Part shown: positions 5,963 to 12,153 of the stretch, one piece after another
How the letters are laid out: each line of letters begins with the position of its first letter
Position numbering within the stretch: position 1 is the stretch's first letter
Origin: an uncultured Clostridia bacterium
GTDB lineage: Bacteria; Bacillota; Clostridia; Christensenellales; Aristaeellaceae
Reading direction: 5' to 3'
NCBI GenBank assembly: GCA_937874275.1
Contig: CALNAU010000080.1
Span: 1 to 12,153, forward strand
DNA length: 12,153 nt
The notes under the pieces: model-generated
The model's input: only the letters and a program-made list of their open reading frames with translations
Database searches by the model: none
Told to the model about the DNA's origin: nothing
Program-made: the position numbers and the translations under genes

Positions 5963-6370
5963 ATGTCAACAGATCTGCGCATCGTGAAAAATGATGCCAA
6001 TTTCGACGCCCGGGCATTGACCGCATTGCTGCACACGACATGGTGGGCTAATGACAGGCCGCAGACTACGGTGGAAAAGAGCGTATCCAATTCGCTTTGC
6101 TGCTTTGCCTATGACAGTACCGGGCAGCTGATTGGCTTTGCCCGCGCTATCACTGACTATGCGACCAACTATTACGTCTGCGATGTGATTGTGGATGAGG
6201 CGCACCGGGGGAAAGGGATTGGCACAAGGCTGATTGAGGCGCTGACCGGAGATGAAGAAATCAGCCGGCTGAAGGGCTTGCTGGTAACCAACAACGCGCA
6301 CGCACTGTACAGAAAGTTTGGCTTTTACAGCCGAGAGAGCGCCTTCATGCAAAAGGACCGGACGCCTTAG
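5963..6370 (+). CDS. GNAT-family N-acetyltransferase
   Basis: A 135-residue single-domain acetyltransferase that transfers acetyl from acetyl-CoA to an amine on an unidentified small molecule or protein. The order of elements is typical: N-terminal strand and helix (FDARALTALLHTTWWANDR), central strands LIGFARAITDYATNYYVCDVIVD, the acetyl-CoA loop HRGKGIGTRLIEAL at about residues 75-88, and the C-terminal NNAHALYRKFGF signature near 112-123. The ATG at 5963 has GAGGGAAG upstream at slightly long spacing. The 41 bp gap after msrA, on the same strand with no terminator, suggests co-transcription. It ends with TAG. It is unrelated to the broken acetyltransferase at 3429-3917 beyond the shared fold. 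The substrate cannot be assigned. Confidence 0.87.
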   Translation: MSTDLRIVKNDANFDARALTALLHTTWWANDRPQTTVEKSVSNSLCCFAYDSTGQLIGFARAITDYATNYYVCDVIVDEAHRGKGIGTRLIEALTGDEEISRLKGLLVTNNAHALYRKFGFYSRESAFMQKDRTP

Positions 6371-6615
6371 AAAAAGATAGCGTATGGTAGCGCAAGAATT
6401 TGCTTGTCTATTCACTTGTGGCAATGTCCTGTATGTTTAACGGGTATCTACGCGGATTGGTATAGGGAATTCTGAAGTGGCGGACGAAATTCTACGATGC
6501 TCGGTCGTTTGCTTTCCATGTGAACAGGCGTTGTATTGCGGATGAAAGCCGAGTTCAGGGATCATCTGCCGTGGGTGTCTGCGATGCTCGCCCGCGCAAA
6601 TGCCCGATGCCTTGG
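6371..6615. other. Gap with no recognisable gene
   Basis: Between the acetyltransferase stop and the terminator of the next gene I see no frame with a ribosome-binding site or family motif, no RNA gene and no clear repeat. A minus-strand frame of about 80 codons (6437-6679) is open, but it has no start signal and its composition is unlike a real protein. The sequence may be decayed coding DNA. Confidence 0.5.
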
Positions 6616-6647
6616 AAAAAACATACCGCCGCATTGACGCGGCGGTA
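6616..6647 (-). terminator. Intrinsic terminator of the membrane-protein gene
   Basis: CCGCCGC at 6626-6632 pairs with GCGGCGG at 6639-6645 around a 6-base loop, with two extra A-T pairs below. On the minus strand the stem is followed by TATG and six T residues. It lies about 35 bases past the stop codon of the minus-strand gene at 6683-7189. Confidence 0.85.
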
Positions 6648-6682
6648 AAGGCACAAACAGGAGAATAGATTCGGATCAAATG

Positions 6683-7189
6683 TTACTGGAATCGCCGTCC
6701 GGGCGGGGGAACGCGCTGGGCGGCTTCTTTGCGCTTGGTGCGGAAGTAGCGAATGGCCACCAGGTTGAGCACGCTGCCCGCGGCGACCAGCGCCAGGGAC
6801 AGGATTTTGATGACGTTGACCACGCGCCACAGCGCGTCCAGCCCCAGCCAGCTGAACAGTTTGGGGGTCTGTAACACCACCACCAGCGCAGCGATTGCCA
6901 ATATGGTCAGCAGCACAAAGGAGGCTGCCCGTCGGTGCGTGAACACCGCCGCCAGCCCCAGGATGACAGACCCCAGCAGGAAAAATGGCACCCACAGCGT
7001 GTTCCAAGGCAGGTACTGCACAAACTGCTGGAGGGTCATCACGCCATCCTGATACGCGCGCCAGGTGGAGCCCTGAATCACGGCGGTGATCAGCGCGGAC
7101 TGGCTGAACAAATCCATCAGCGCCCACAGGGCCAGCACAAGGCCGCCCCAGAACACCATTTTCCTGCCCACCGTGCGCAGCGTATCCAC
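6683..7189 (-). CDS. Four-helix membrane protein of unknown function
   Basis: A 168-residue protein with four likely membrane helices at about 11-28, 64-84, 89-107 and 125-147. A polar stretch with aromatic residues (STWRAYQDGVMTLQQFVQYLPW) lies between helices 1 and 2, and the C-terminus is strongly basic (RYFRTKRKEAAQRVPPPGRRFQ), suggesting a cytoplasmic tail. The GTG start at 7187-7189 is preferred because AGGGGG lies 7-8 bases upstream. I do not recognise a family. It has its own consensus promoter and terminator, so it is a single-gene unit, divergent from the ABC transporter operon. No motif links it to that operon. Confidence 0.75.
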   Translation of the reverse strand: MDTLRTVGRKMVFWGGLVLALWALMDLFSQSALITAVIQGSTWRAYQDGVMTLQQFVQYLPWNTLWVPFFLLGSVILGLAAVFTHRRAASFVLLTILAIAALVVVLQTPKLFSWLGLDALWRVVNVIKILSLALVAAGSVLNLVAIRYFRTKRKEAAQRVPPPGRRFQ

Positions 7190-7217
7190 TAGAAATCCCC
7201 CTCAGTTCACTATCAGC

Positions 7218-7246
7218 AGTGTACGAGGGGGCATTGGTTTTGTCAA
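7218..7246 (-). promoter_or_regulatory. Promoter of the membrane-protein gene
   Basis: On the minus strand, TTGACA (7241-7246), exactly 17 bp, and TACACT (7218-7223) form a strong sigma-A promoter. The predicted transcript start is near 7211, about 20 bases before the GTG start codon. Confidence 0.75.
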
Positions 7247-7274
7247 TGAATCAGTGCTTTGAGAACATTCCAAA

Positions 7275-7303
7275 TTGACAGCCCAATTGGCTTGTGATAT
7301 TAT
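7275..7303 (+). promoter_or_regulatory. Promoter of the ABC transporter operon
   Basis: TTGACA (7275-7280), exactly 17 bp, then TATTAT (7298-7303), with an extended -10 TG at 7295-7296. This is a near-perfect sigma-A promoter. The transcript start is expected near 7310, giving a leader of about 50 bases. The spacer contains the palindrome CCAATTGG (7283-7290), a possible repressor site. No regulator gene lies beside this operon. Confidence 0.85.
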
Positions 7304-7361
7304 GCTTATACAATCTATGCGCGCTCTAAACAAATCCATACTTACGAACGGAGGGTCATCT

Positions 7362-8675
7362 ATGAAGAGGTATCTGTCGCTGGTACTATCCCTGGTGCTT
7401 TTGCTGTCGGTTGGCTTTGTCGGGGAATCCATCGCCGAAGCGAAGCCACAAGTCACGCTGACCTTTGCTACCTCCCTTTATGTGGAAGAACCGCATCAGA
7501 AGGTGTTGGACAGGCTGCTCGAAATGTATAAAGAGGTTGCCCCCAACGTCACCATTGAGATTTACGGCGCGGGATACGCCAACTATTGGGACAACATGAC
7601 CACCGAAGTGATGGCTGGCAACGAAGCGGATATTATGCAGATGTATCCGGACAACGTGGCGACCTACCACGCGCTGCGTCCTAACGGCACTTTCATCAGC
7701 CTGGACTCCTACCTGGAGGGCGGTCCGCTGAAGGAGCTGCTGATTGGCCAGGACGCCTGCGTATTCGACGGGCAGACATTGGCCCTATCCAGCTACGCCT
7801 ATGGCACAACGGGGCTTTTCTACCGCAAATCCATGCTGGAAGAGGCGGGCATTGACCCGGCCACCCTGTTGACCTGGGATGATTTCAAGGCGGCCTCCAA
7901 GCTGCTGACCCATGATGATAAGTATGCCATGGGCATCCTGACATCCTCCCATGCCTTTGTCGTATCCGAGTGGGTACGTCAATTGGCGCGCATCCCCTCC
8001 AATGGTTTCTATTTCCCGGATGGGGAAACCGGCCCTTATACGGCTGAGCGGATCAATGTCAACAGCGACGCCGTGAAGTGGGCTGCCAAGGAATGGCAGG
8101 ATTATCTGCTGGTTGACAAGTGCGGCAAGCCCGCCCCCGATAAGAAGGACTCGCGCGAGTACTTCTGGCACGGTGTAGCCGCGTTCAACCACGATGGCCC
8201 CTGGTTCATCGGCATGACCGAAGCCGCCTATCCGGACCTCATGGACGATATCGGCCTGATTCCGGTTCCCGCCGTTGTGTATGAAGGTGAGACCTACAAG
8301 GCCAACCCCTCCAACTACCCCATCGTCAGCTCCATCTCCAGCAACTGCGAGAATCCGCAGGAAGCGTTTGACTTCCTGGCCTGGATGGCAAGCGAGGAAG
8401 CCCAGCGCGTTGTGGCGGACTGCGGCATGATTCCCTCCAACCGTGAGTTCTCCAGCAGCGAAGAGTATGCGAAGGACCACGCGCTGGCCACCGTGTTCAA
8501 TAGCTTCATCGGCAATCAGTATGACAAGCTGGTCAACGACCCGCCCATCGCCCAGTTGCAGGCGCTGCAGCAGGTGATGATTGACGCCACCCAGGCGATG
8601 TTCGCCGGCGGCGAGGATGTATCCACCACCCTTGACGAGGCCGCCGAGGCCTGCAAGGATATCATGAACAAGTAA
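7362..8675 (+). CDS. Carbohydrate ABC transporter substrate-binding protein
   Basis: A 437-residue extracellular solute-binding protein (family 1 type) that captures a carbohydrate or derivative and delivers it to the two permeases encoded next. Residues 1-26 form a signal peptide (MKRYLSLVLS, then a Leu/Val core, ending ESIAEA). No cysteine occurs in this segment, so it is not a standard lipoprotein. The mature part has the family layout: an N-lobe start TLTFATSLYVEEPHQKVLDRLLEMY, GNEADIMQMYPDN, ALSSYAYGTTGLFYRKSMLEEAGIDP, WDDFKAASKLL, GPWFIGM, and near the end AFDFLAWMASEEAQRVVADCGMIPSNRE. The ATG at 7362 has GGAGGG upstream; an upstream TTG in frame at 7275 is the promoter -35 itself, so cannot be the start. 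The ligand is unknown; a mono- or oligosaccharide is likely given the linked dehydrogenase. Confidence 0.92.
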   Translation: MKRYLSLVLSLVLLLSVGFVGESIAEAKPQVTLTFATSLYVEEPHQKVLDRLLEMYKEVAPNVTIEIYGAGYANYWDNMTTEVMAGNEADIMQMYPDNVATYHALRPNGTFISLDSYLEGGPLKELLIGQDACVFDGQTLALSSYAYGTTGLFYRKSMLEEAGIDPATLLTWDDFKAASKLLTHDDKYAMGILTSSHAFVVSEWVRQLARIPSNGFYFPDGETGPYTAERINVNSDAVKWAAKEWQDYLLVDKCGKPAPDKKDSREYFWHGVAAFNHDGPWFIGMTEAAYPDLMDDIGLIPVPAVVYEGETYKANPSNYPIVSSISSNCENPQEAFDFLAWMASEEAQRVVADCGMIPSNREFSSSEEYAKDHALATVFNSFIGNQYDKLVNDPPIAQLQALQQVMIDATQAMFAGGEDVSTTLDEAAEACKDIMNK

Positions 8676-8690
8676 CACAACGCCCAACCA

Positions 8691-8735
8691 CGCAAATTGC
8701 AAAAGAAAGGGGTTTCCCTTTCTTTTGCAATTGCG
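8691..8735 (+). repeat. Long intercistronic stem-loop after the binding-protein gene
   Basis: AATTGCAAAAGAAAGGG (8695-8711) pairs perfectly with 8716-8732 over a 4-base GTTT loop; CGC (8691-8693) and GCG (8733-8735) extend it to about 20 pairs with one bulged A. It lies 16 bases after the binding-protein stop and 22 bases before the first permease start. No U-run follows the stem. Such structures usually protect the upstream message or partly stop transcription, giving more binding protein than permease. Confidence 0.8.
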
Positions 8736-8756
8736 TATTCATCAAGGGGGCAGATT

Positions 8757-9665
8757 ATGCAAGAGATTGGCAGACGAAGAGGGGGACGCACGCGCATCAA
8801 CCCCGGCTACTTTTTTGTCGCACCGCTGATTATTGTCATGATTGGGCTTTTGCTCTATCCCATTCTGAAGGCAGCCCTCATGAGCGTGCAGTACTGGTAC
8901 ATGCCCAAATCTGGCACCAGCGGCAACTACTTTGTCGGGTTTGATAACTTCCTCGAGGTATTTCGGGACCGGTTCTTTCTGCAATCGGTAACGACCACGG
9001 CCATTTACATGGGGCTTAGTATCCCCATCCGCTATGTATTGGGGCTGGCCACAGCCATGCTGCTCAATACTGGTTTCCGGGGAAGGGGCATTGCGCGCTC
9101 GTTTATCATCATCCCCTGGGCAGTGCCCGAGGTGGTCGCGTGTCTGGTCTGGATTCTGATGTATGAGTTGGACTTCGGCCTCATCAATCACCTGGCGATG
9201 AGCCTGGGCATCATCCAGGCGCCGCTGGGCTGGCTGACGGATACAAGGCTTGCGCTGGGGTCCGCCATCGCCGTGGCTGTATGGAAAGGGTTTCCCTTCG
9301 TGGCCATCATGCTGCTGTCAGGGCTGCAGAGTATCCCCGATGAGTTGTACGAGGCGTCCAGCATTGATGGCGCGAGTGCCTGGCGCAGCTTTGTTTCCAT
9401 CACACTGCCATCGCTCAAGCCGGTCTCCATTGTGGTGTTCCTGTTGCTGATTATTTGGAGCATCAAGGACTTTGGTATCATCTACCTGTTGGCCAGGGGA
9501 GGTCCTTCCAGAGTCACGGAGATATTAACGGTATACATCTACAAGGCGGGTTTCTCCAGTTTTGACTTTGGCAAGGCATCAGCTGCCGGCATGATTATGC
9601 TGCTTTTCTCCGCCATATTTACGGTGGTGTATTTGAACATAGTGAATCGGGGTGAGGACGCATGA
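8757..9665 (+). CDS. Carbohydrate ABC transporter permease, MalF/UgpA type
   Basis: A 302-residue inner-membrane permease forming half of the transport channel. Six hydrophobic segments are visible (about 19-38, 78-102, 113-135, 166-188, 222-243, 275-295). The EAA loop that contacts the ATPase is at about 196-220 (ELYEASSIDGASAWRSFVSI). Length and topology match the MalF-type permeases of carbohydrate uptake systems of the Bacillota. The ATG at 8757 follows AGGGGGC; the frame is open back to 8697, but that part would be encoded by the stem-loop. The stop overlaps the next permease start by 4 bp (ATGA), so the two are translationally coupled and probably made in equal amounts. Confidence 0.93.
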   Translation: MQEIGRRRGGRTRINPGYFFVAPLIIVMIGLLLYPILKAALMSVQYWYMPKSGTSGNYFVGFDNFLEVFRDRFFLQSVTTTAIYMGLSIPIRYVLGLATAMLLNTGFRGRGIARSFIIIPWAVPEVVACLVWILMYELDFGLINHLAMSLGIIQAPLGWLTDTRLALGSAIAVAVWKGFPFVAIMLLSGLQSIPDELYEASSIDGASAWRSFVSITLPSLKPVSIVVFLLLIIWSIKDFGIIYLLARGGPSRVTEILTVYIYKAGFSSFDFGKASAAGMIMLLFSAIFTVVYLNIVNRGEDA

Positions 9666-10498
9666 ATAAGAAAGCGGTTCGCGTCATCTCGGTGTTGCTG
9701 GTCTGCGTGGTGTGCCTGTTTGCCGTGTTTCCGTTTGTGTGGATTCTATCCACCTCGTTTAAACCGGCGGAGGAAATCTACCAAACACCATCCTTGGTGC
9801 CCAACAACCCTACGCTGGAGGGCTATCGCAACATCCTGATGTCCGGCGCCCGGCAGTTTGACTTCAAGCAGTGGCTGAGCAACAGCGTGGTCGTCGCGTT
9901 GATTACGACATTTTTCTCGCTGGCCATCGCGTCGCTGGGTGGGTATGGCCTTTCTCGTTTTCGCTTTGGCGGCCGGAAGATGCTCTCCTACTCCATCTTG
10001 GTCACGCAGGTCATCCCCGGTTCGCTGCTGATTATCCCACTGTATGTCATCATGAACACATTGGGCCTTATCAACACCCTGACTGCGCTGGTACTGGCCT
10101 ACACCACGTTCGCCTTGCCCTTTTGCACATGGATGATGAAAGGCTTTTTCGACACCATTCCCAAATCCCTGGATGAAGCGGCGGTGATGGATGGCTGCGG
10201 TCATTTCCAGACATTCATCCAAATCATTGCCCCGCTGACGGTGCCCGGTTTGTTGGCGACCGGCCTGTTTTCGTTCATTAACGGTTGGAATGAGTATTTG
10301 TTCGCGAGCATTCTGGTTCAACGCTACAACAAATGGACCATTACGGTTGGTTTGGCCAGCTTTGTCGGCCAATACTCCACCAATTGGGCGGCGGTGATGG
10401 CCGGAGCCACCATCATTACGGTGCCGGTCATTCTTGCATTCCTGTTCCTGCAAAAGTATCTGGTCAGCGGCATGACCGCGGGGGCAGTCAAACAATAA
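9662..10498 (+). CDS. Carbohydrate ABC transporter permease, MalG/UgpE type
   Basis: A 278-residue partner permease. The first helix (about 8-30) leads into the family N-terminal motif WILSTSFKPAEEIY. Further segments lie near 73-95, 110-131, 140-160, 195-215 and 240-262. The EAA loop is at about 168-190 (SLDEAAVMDGCGHFQTFIQI), followed by PLTVPG, which is typical of the MalG group. No ATPase gene follows, so the pair must use a shared MsmK/UgpC-type ATPase from elsewhere, as is common for these Bacillota systems. The gap to the dehydrogenase is 61 bp without a terminator. Confidence 0.93.
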   Translation: MNKKAVRVISVLLVCVVCLFAVFPFVWILSTSFKPAEEIYQTPSLVPNNPTLEGYRNILMSGARQFDFKQWLSNSVVVALITTFFSLAIASLGGYGLSRFRFGGRKMLSYSILVTQVIPGSLLIIPLYVIMNTLGLINTLTALVLAYTTFALPFCTWMMKGFFDTIPKSLDEAAVMDGCGHFQTFIQIIAPLTVPGLLATGLFSFINGWNEYLFASILVQRYNKWTITVGLASFVGQYSTNWAAVMAGATIITVPVILAFLFLQKYLVSGMTAGAVKQ

Positions 10499-10559
10499 AC
10501 CTGTATGGCGACGCGCGTTGCTTGATAGGGCGTGCGAATAAATAGGTGAGGTGATTATC

Positions 10560-11585
10560 ATGGAAAAAATCAAAATCGGTGTTGTTGGCGCGGGGGTATG
10601 GGGGGAAACACATGGTTCCATCTACCATGAGCACCCCATGGCGGAGTTTGTGGCCATCTGCGATAAGGATATCAAGCGCGCCGAAGCCATCGCGGCCAAA
10701 TACGGCGTCAAGGAAGTGTATGCCGATTATCGGGAAATGGCGCAAAAATCGCACTGTGACGCGGTGGCGATTGTGACGCCGGACTTTCTGCACGCGGACA
10801 TCGCGGTGGCCTTTGCGGATGCCAAAAAGCACCTGCTGATTGAAAAACCGCTGGCGACCAACGTGCCCGATATTGAGCGGATTTGTGACGCGGTAGAGCG
10901 CAACGGGATTCGCTGCATGGTAGATTTGCATAACCGCTGGAACCCGCCCTTTAACAAAGCATGGCAGGAAGTGCGCAGCGGCAGACTGGGCGTCCCCAAG
11001 AATGCCTATCTGCGCCATAGCGATATCAAGTGGGTGGCAACCGATATGCTATCCTGGGCGGCCAAGTCATCCATCATGTGGTTCCTCGGCAGCCACAGCG
11101 TAGATACCCTCCGCTGGATGTTTGACGATGAGGTCAGCCGCGTGTACTCGGTCAAGAGCGAGGGCATCCTGAAGGATGTCGGGGTAGATACCGCCGACAC
11201 CTACCTGACTACGCTGGAGTTCAAAAACGGCGGCATTGCCCATATGGAAAACAGTTGGGCTACGCCCAACGGCAACACCAATGTCAATGATTTCAAGTTC
11301 AGCATGCTCTGCACCAAGGGTATGGTCAGCATGGATTTGTCTAGCCACAACCTCATCCACCTGGTGGATGAGAATCGTGCCTACACACCAGATATTCTGG
11401 TGACCAATTTCGTTTTTGATAAATGCAAGGGGTTGTCCTATGAAAGCATTCGCGACTTTGTGGACCGCATGGTGGATGGCAAGGAGTTCCGCGTAACGCT
11501 GGAGGACGCGCGTCGCGGCGCTTTGATTGTACTGGCCATCCTCGAGTCCGCTGAGAAGCGCGAGCCCGTGACGGTCAATCTGTAA
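10560..11585 (+). CDS. Gfo/Idh/MocA-family NAD(P)-dependent oxidoreductase
   Basis: A 341-residue cytoplasmic dehydrogenase that oxidises a hydroxyl of a sugar, cyclitol or sugar derivative with NAD(P). The Rossmann nucleotide-binding motif is GAGVWG (10-15), and acidic D35 at the end of strand 2 favours NAD. EKP (95-97) contains the conserved catalytic lysine K96. GSHSVD (177-182) supplies the family's catalytic-site His (H179) and Asp (D182). The C-terminal alpha/beta domain covers about 125-335. The ATG at 10560 has GGTGAGG upstream; the GTG at 10551 overlaps that site and is less likely. Its place as last gene of the ABC operon implies that it acts on the imported substrate or its first product. 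The substrate cannot be assigned. Confidence 0.9.
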   Translation: MEKIKIGVVGAGVWGETHGSIYHEHPMAEFVAICDKDIKRAEAIAAKYGVKEVYADYREMAQKSHCDAVAIVTPDFLHADIAVAFADAKKHLLIEKPLATNVPDIERICDAVERNGIRCMVDLHNRWNPPFNKAWQEVRSGRLGVPKNAYLRHSDIKWVATDMLSWAAKSSIMWFLGSHSVDTLRWMFDDEVSRVYSVKSEGILKDVGVDTADTYLTTLEFKNGGIAHMENSWATPNGNTNVNDFKFSMLCTKGMVSMDLSSHNLIHLVDENRAYTPDILVTNFVFDKCKGLSYESIRDFVDRMVDGKEFRVTLEDARRGALIVLAILESAEKREPVTVNL

Positions 11586-11607
11586 TCATCAATAGAATAT
11601 AGAACAG

Positions 11608-11639
11608 AAACCGACAGGCCACTTGGCGCTGTCGGTTTT
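11608..11639 (+). terminator. Terminator closing the ABC transporter operon
   Basis: AAACCGACAG (11608-11617) pairs with CTGTCGGTTT (11629-11638), with inner GCC/GGC pairs, and ends in a T-run. It lies 22 bases after the dehydrogenase stop. The opposite strand has a short T-run too, so it may also stop transcription from the convergent amidohydrolase. Confidence 0.85.
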
Positions 11640-11683
11640 CAGTTGGCTCATTGCGAAGCAGGTAAGCCTCATTTTCCCCATGC

Positions 11684-12153
11684 TCAGTTTCCGTGGATAA
11701 ACGCCAGCAGATTATCGCAGAAAATACGGCTGATTTGGCTGTCGGTTAAACCTGCCTGCTGATAAATCTGCGTATCGGTATCAATCCAGTCCCTGACCCA
11801 GCCGATGCGGTAATCCTCCGTGAAGTTGTCCGAGCCGAAATAGAGGTTGGTCAGCACGTCATAGCCGCTGAGCAGCGTCTTGCGCAGGGCATCCTCCCGG
11901 TAAATCTTGGGTGTGCCCGGCGTGTTGTCGATGCGCATGCCGCCCACGGCGTGCTCGTTCTTGACCGCATTGTCCAGCTTGCCATACACCGCGATGCACT
12001 CATCACACCACGGCCAGGAAATGTGCGCCAGCGCGAAGCGCAGCCCCTTGACGGACAGCATGGGCTCAAACTCGACCGGGCGGTTGTATCGACCTGAGGC
12101 GCCGATGCCGTTCCACAGGATGCCGGAGTGAAACACCACCGGCTTGCCGGTCG
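11684..12153 (-). CDS. Amidohydrolase-2 family metal-dependent hydrolase, C-terminal part
   Basis: The frame enters from the right edge (first full codons TGKPVVFHSGI) and ends at TGA 11684-11686, leaving about 155 C-terminal residues. It looks like the second half of a TIM-barrel amidohydrolase (PF04909 type): the strand GKPVVFHSG with a likely metal-ligand His, NRPVEFEPML, LRFALAHISWPWCDECIAVYGK with a second likely ligand His, and FGSDNF with the likely catalytic or metal-binding Asp. This class hydrolyses C-N, C-O lactone or C-C (decarboxylase) bonds. The open frame reads through the window edge, so a start at the internal GTG near 12139 would truncate the barrel and is not credible. It converges on the ABC operon and could hydrolyse a lactone or amide from the same pathway; that is inference from position only. 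Confidence 0.8.
   Translation of the reverse strand, partial: TGKPVVFHSGILWNGIGASGRYNRPVEFEPMLSVKGLRFALAHISWPWCDECIAVYGKLDNAVKNEHAVGGMRIDNTPGTPKIYREDALRKTLLSGYDVLTNLYFGSDNFTEDYRIGWVRDWIDTDTQIYQQAGLTDSQISRIFCDNLLAFIHGN

Noticed and set aside
6437..6679. An 80-codon minus-strand frame
   Set aside because: It has no ribosome-binding site, an unnatural composition and runs through the terminator of the neighbouring gene.
7275..7361. Upstream TTG start for the binding protein
   Set aside because: The TTG is the promoter -35 itself and would lie before the transcript start. The ATG at 7362 has a proper ribosome-binding site and signal peptide.
7785..8702. A 305-codon open frame on the minus strand
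   Set aside because: It mirrors the binding-protein gene, which has clear family motifs, a promoter and a ribosome-binding site. The antisense frame has none.

Overview
The window is about 12.2 kb of moderately GC-rich bacterial DNA (roughly 55-60% GC by eye) with short intergenic gaps, purine-rich Shine-Dalgarno sites (AGGAGG type) and consensus-like sigma-A promoters. The import genes are a carbohydrate ABC system without its own ATPase. Together these suggest a Bacillota/Clostridia-type anaerobe, possibly gut-associated. That placement is inference; nothing in the window fixes the species.

Layout. (1) 1-346: no firm gene. It holds an intrinsic terminator (minus direction) followed by a run of back-to-back palindromes. 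(2) 347-2404 (-): an exported flavoprotein with two FMN-binding domains and a fumarate-reductase-like FAD domain. It is divergent from a LysR regulator (2511-3374, +), and the ~106 bp between them contains several palindromes. (3) 5237 down to 3429 (-): lspA, an RluA/RluD-family pseudouridine synthase and a GNAT acetyltransferase, with overlapping ends. The acetyltransferase is cut by an in-frame TAG near its start. (4) 5328-6370 (+): msrA, with an N-terminal signal-like extension and a second well-placed internal start, then a small GNAT acetyltransferase. (5) 6371-6682: no gene apart from a terminator for the next gene. (6) 6683-7189 (-): a four-helix membrane protein of unknown function. 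(7) 7362-11585 (+): an operon for carbohydrate-type import and use (substrate-binding protein, MalF-type permease, MalG-type permease, Gfo/Idh/MocA dehydrogenase), driven by a strong promoter and closed by a terminator. (8) 11684-12153 (-): the C-terminal part of an amidohydrolase-2 family hydrolase running off the window.

How the genes fit together. The LysR protein most likely controls the flavoprotein, which probably reduces an unidentified unsaturated organic compound outside the membrane; the residues that bind fumarate in true fumarate reductases look replaced. The ABC operon probably imports a sugar, polyol or derivative that the dehydrogenase then oxidises. It must borrow an ATPase encoded elsewhere. 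The convergent amidohydrolase could act in the same pathway, but only adjacency supports that.

I did not find a clear, wholly new system. The items most worth checking are the palindrome array at 71-326, the amber codon in the acetyltransferase, the dual-start MsrA, the altered active site of the flavoprotein, and two exported proteins that lack a lipobox.
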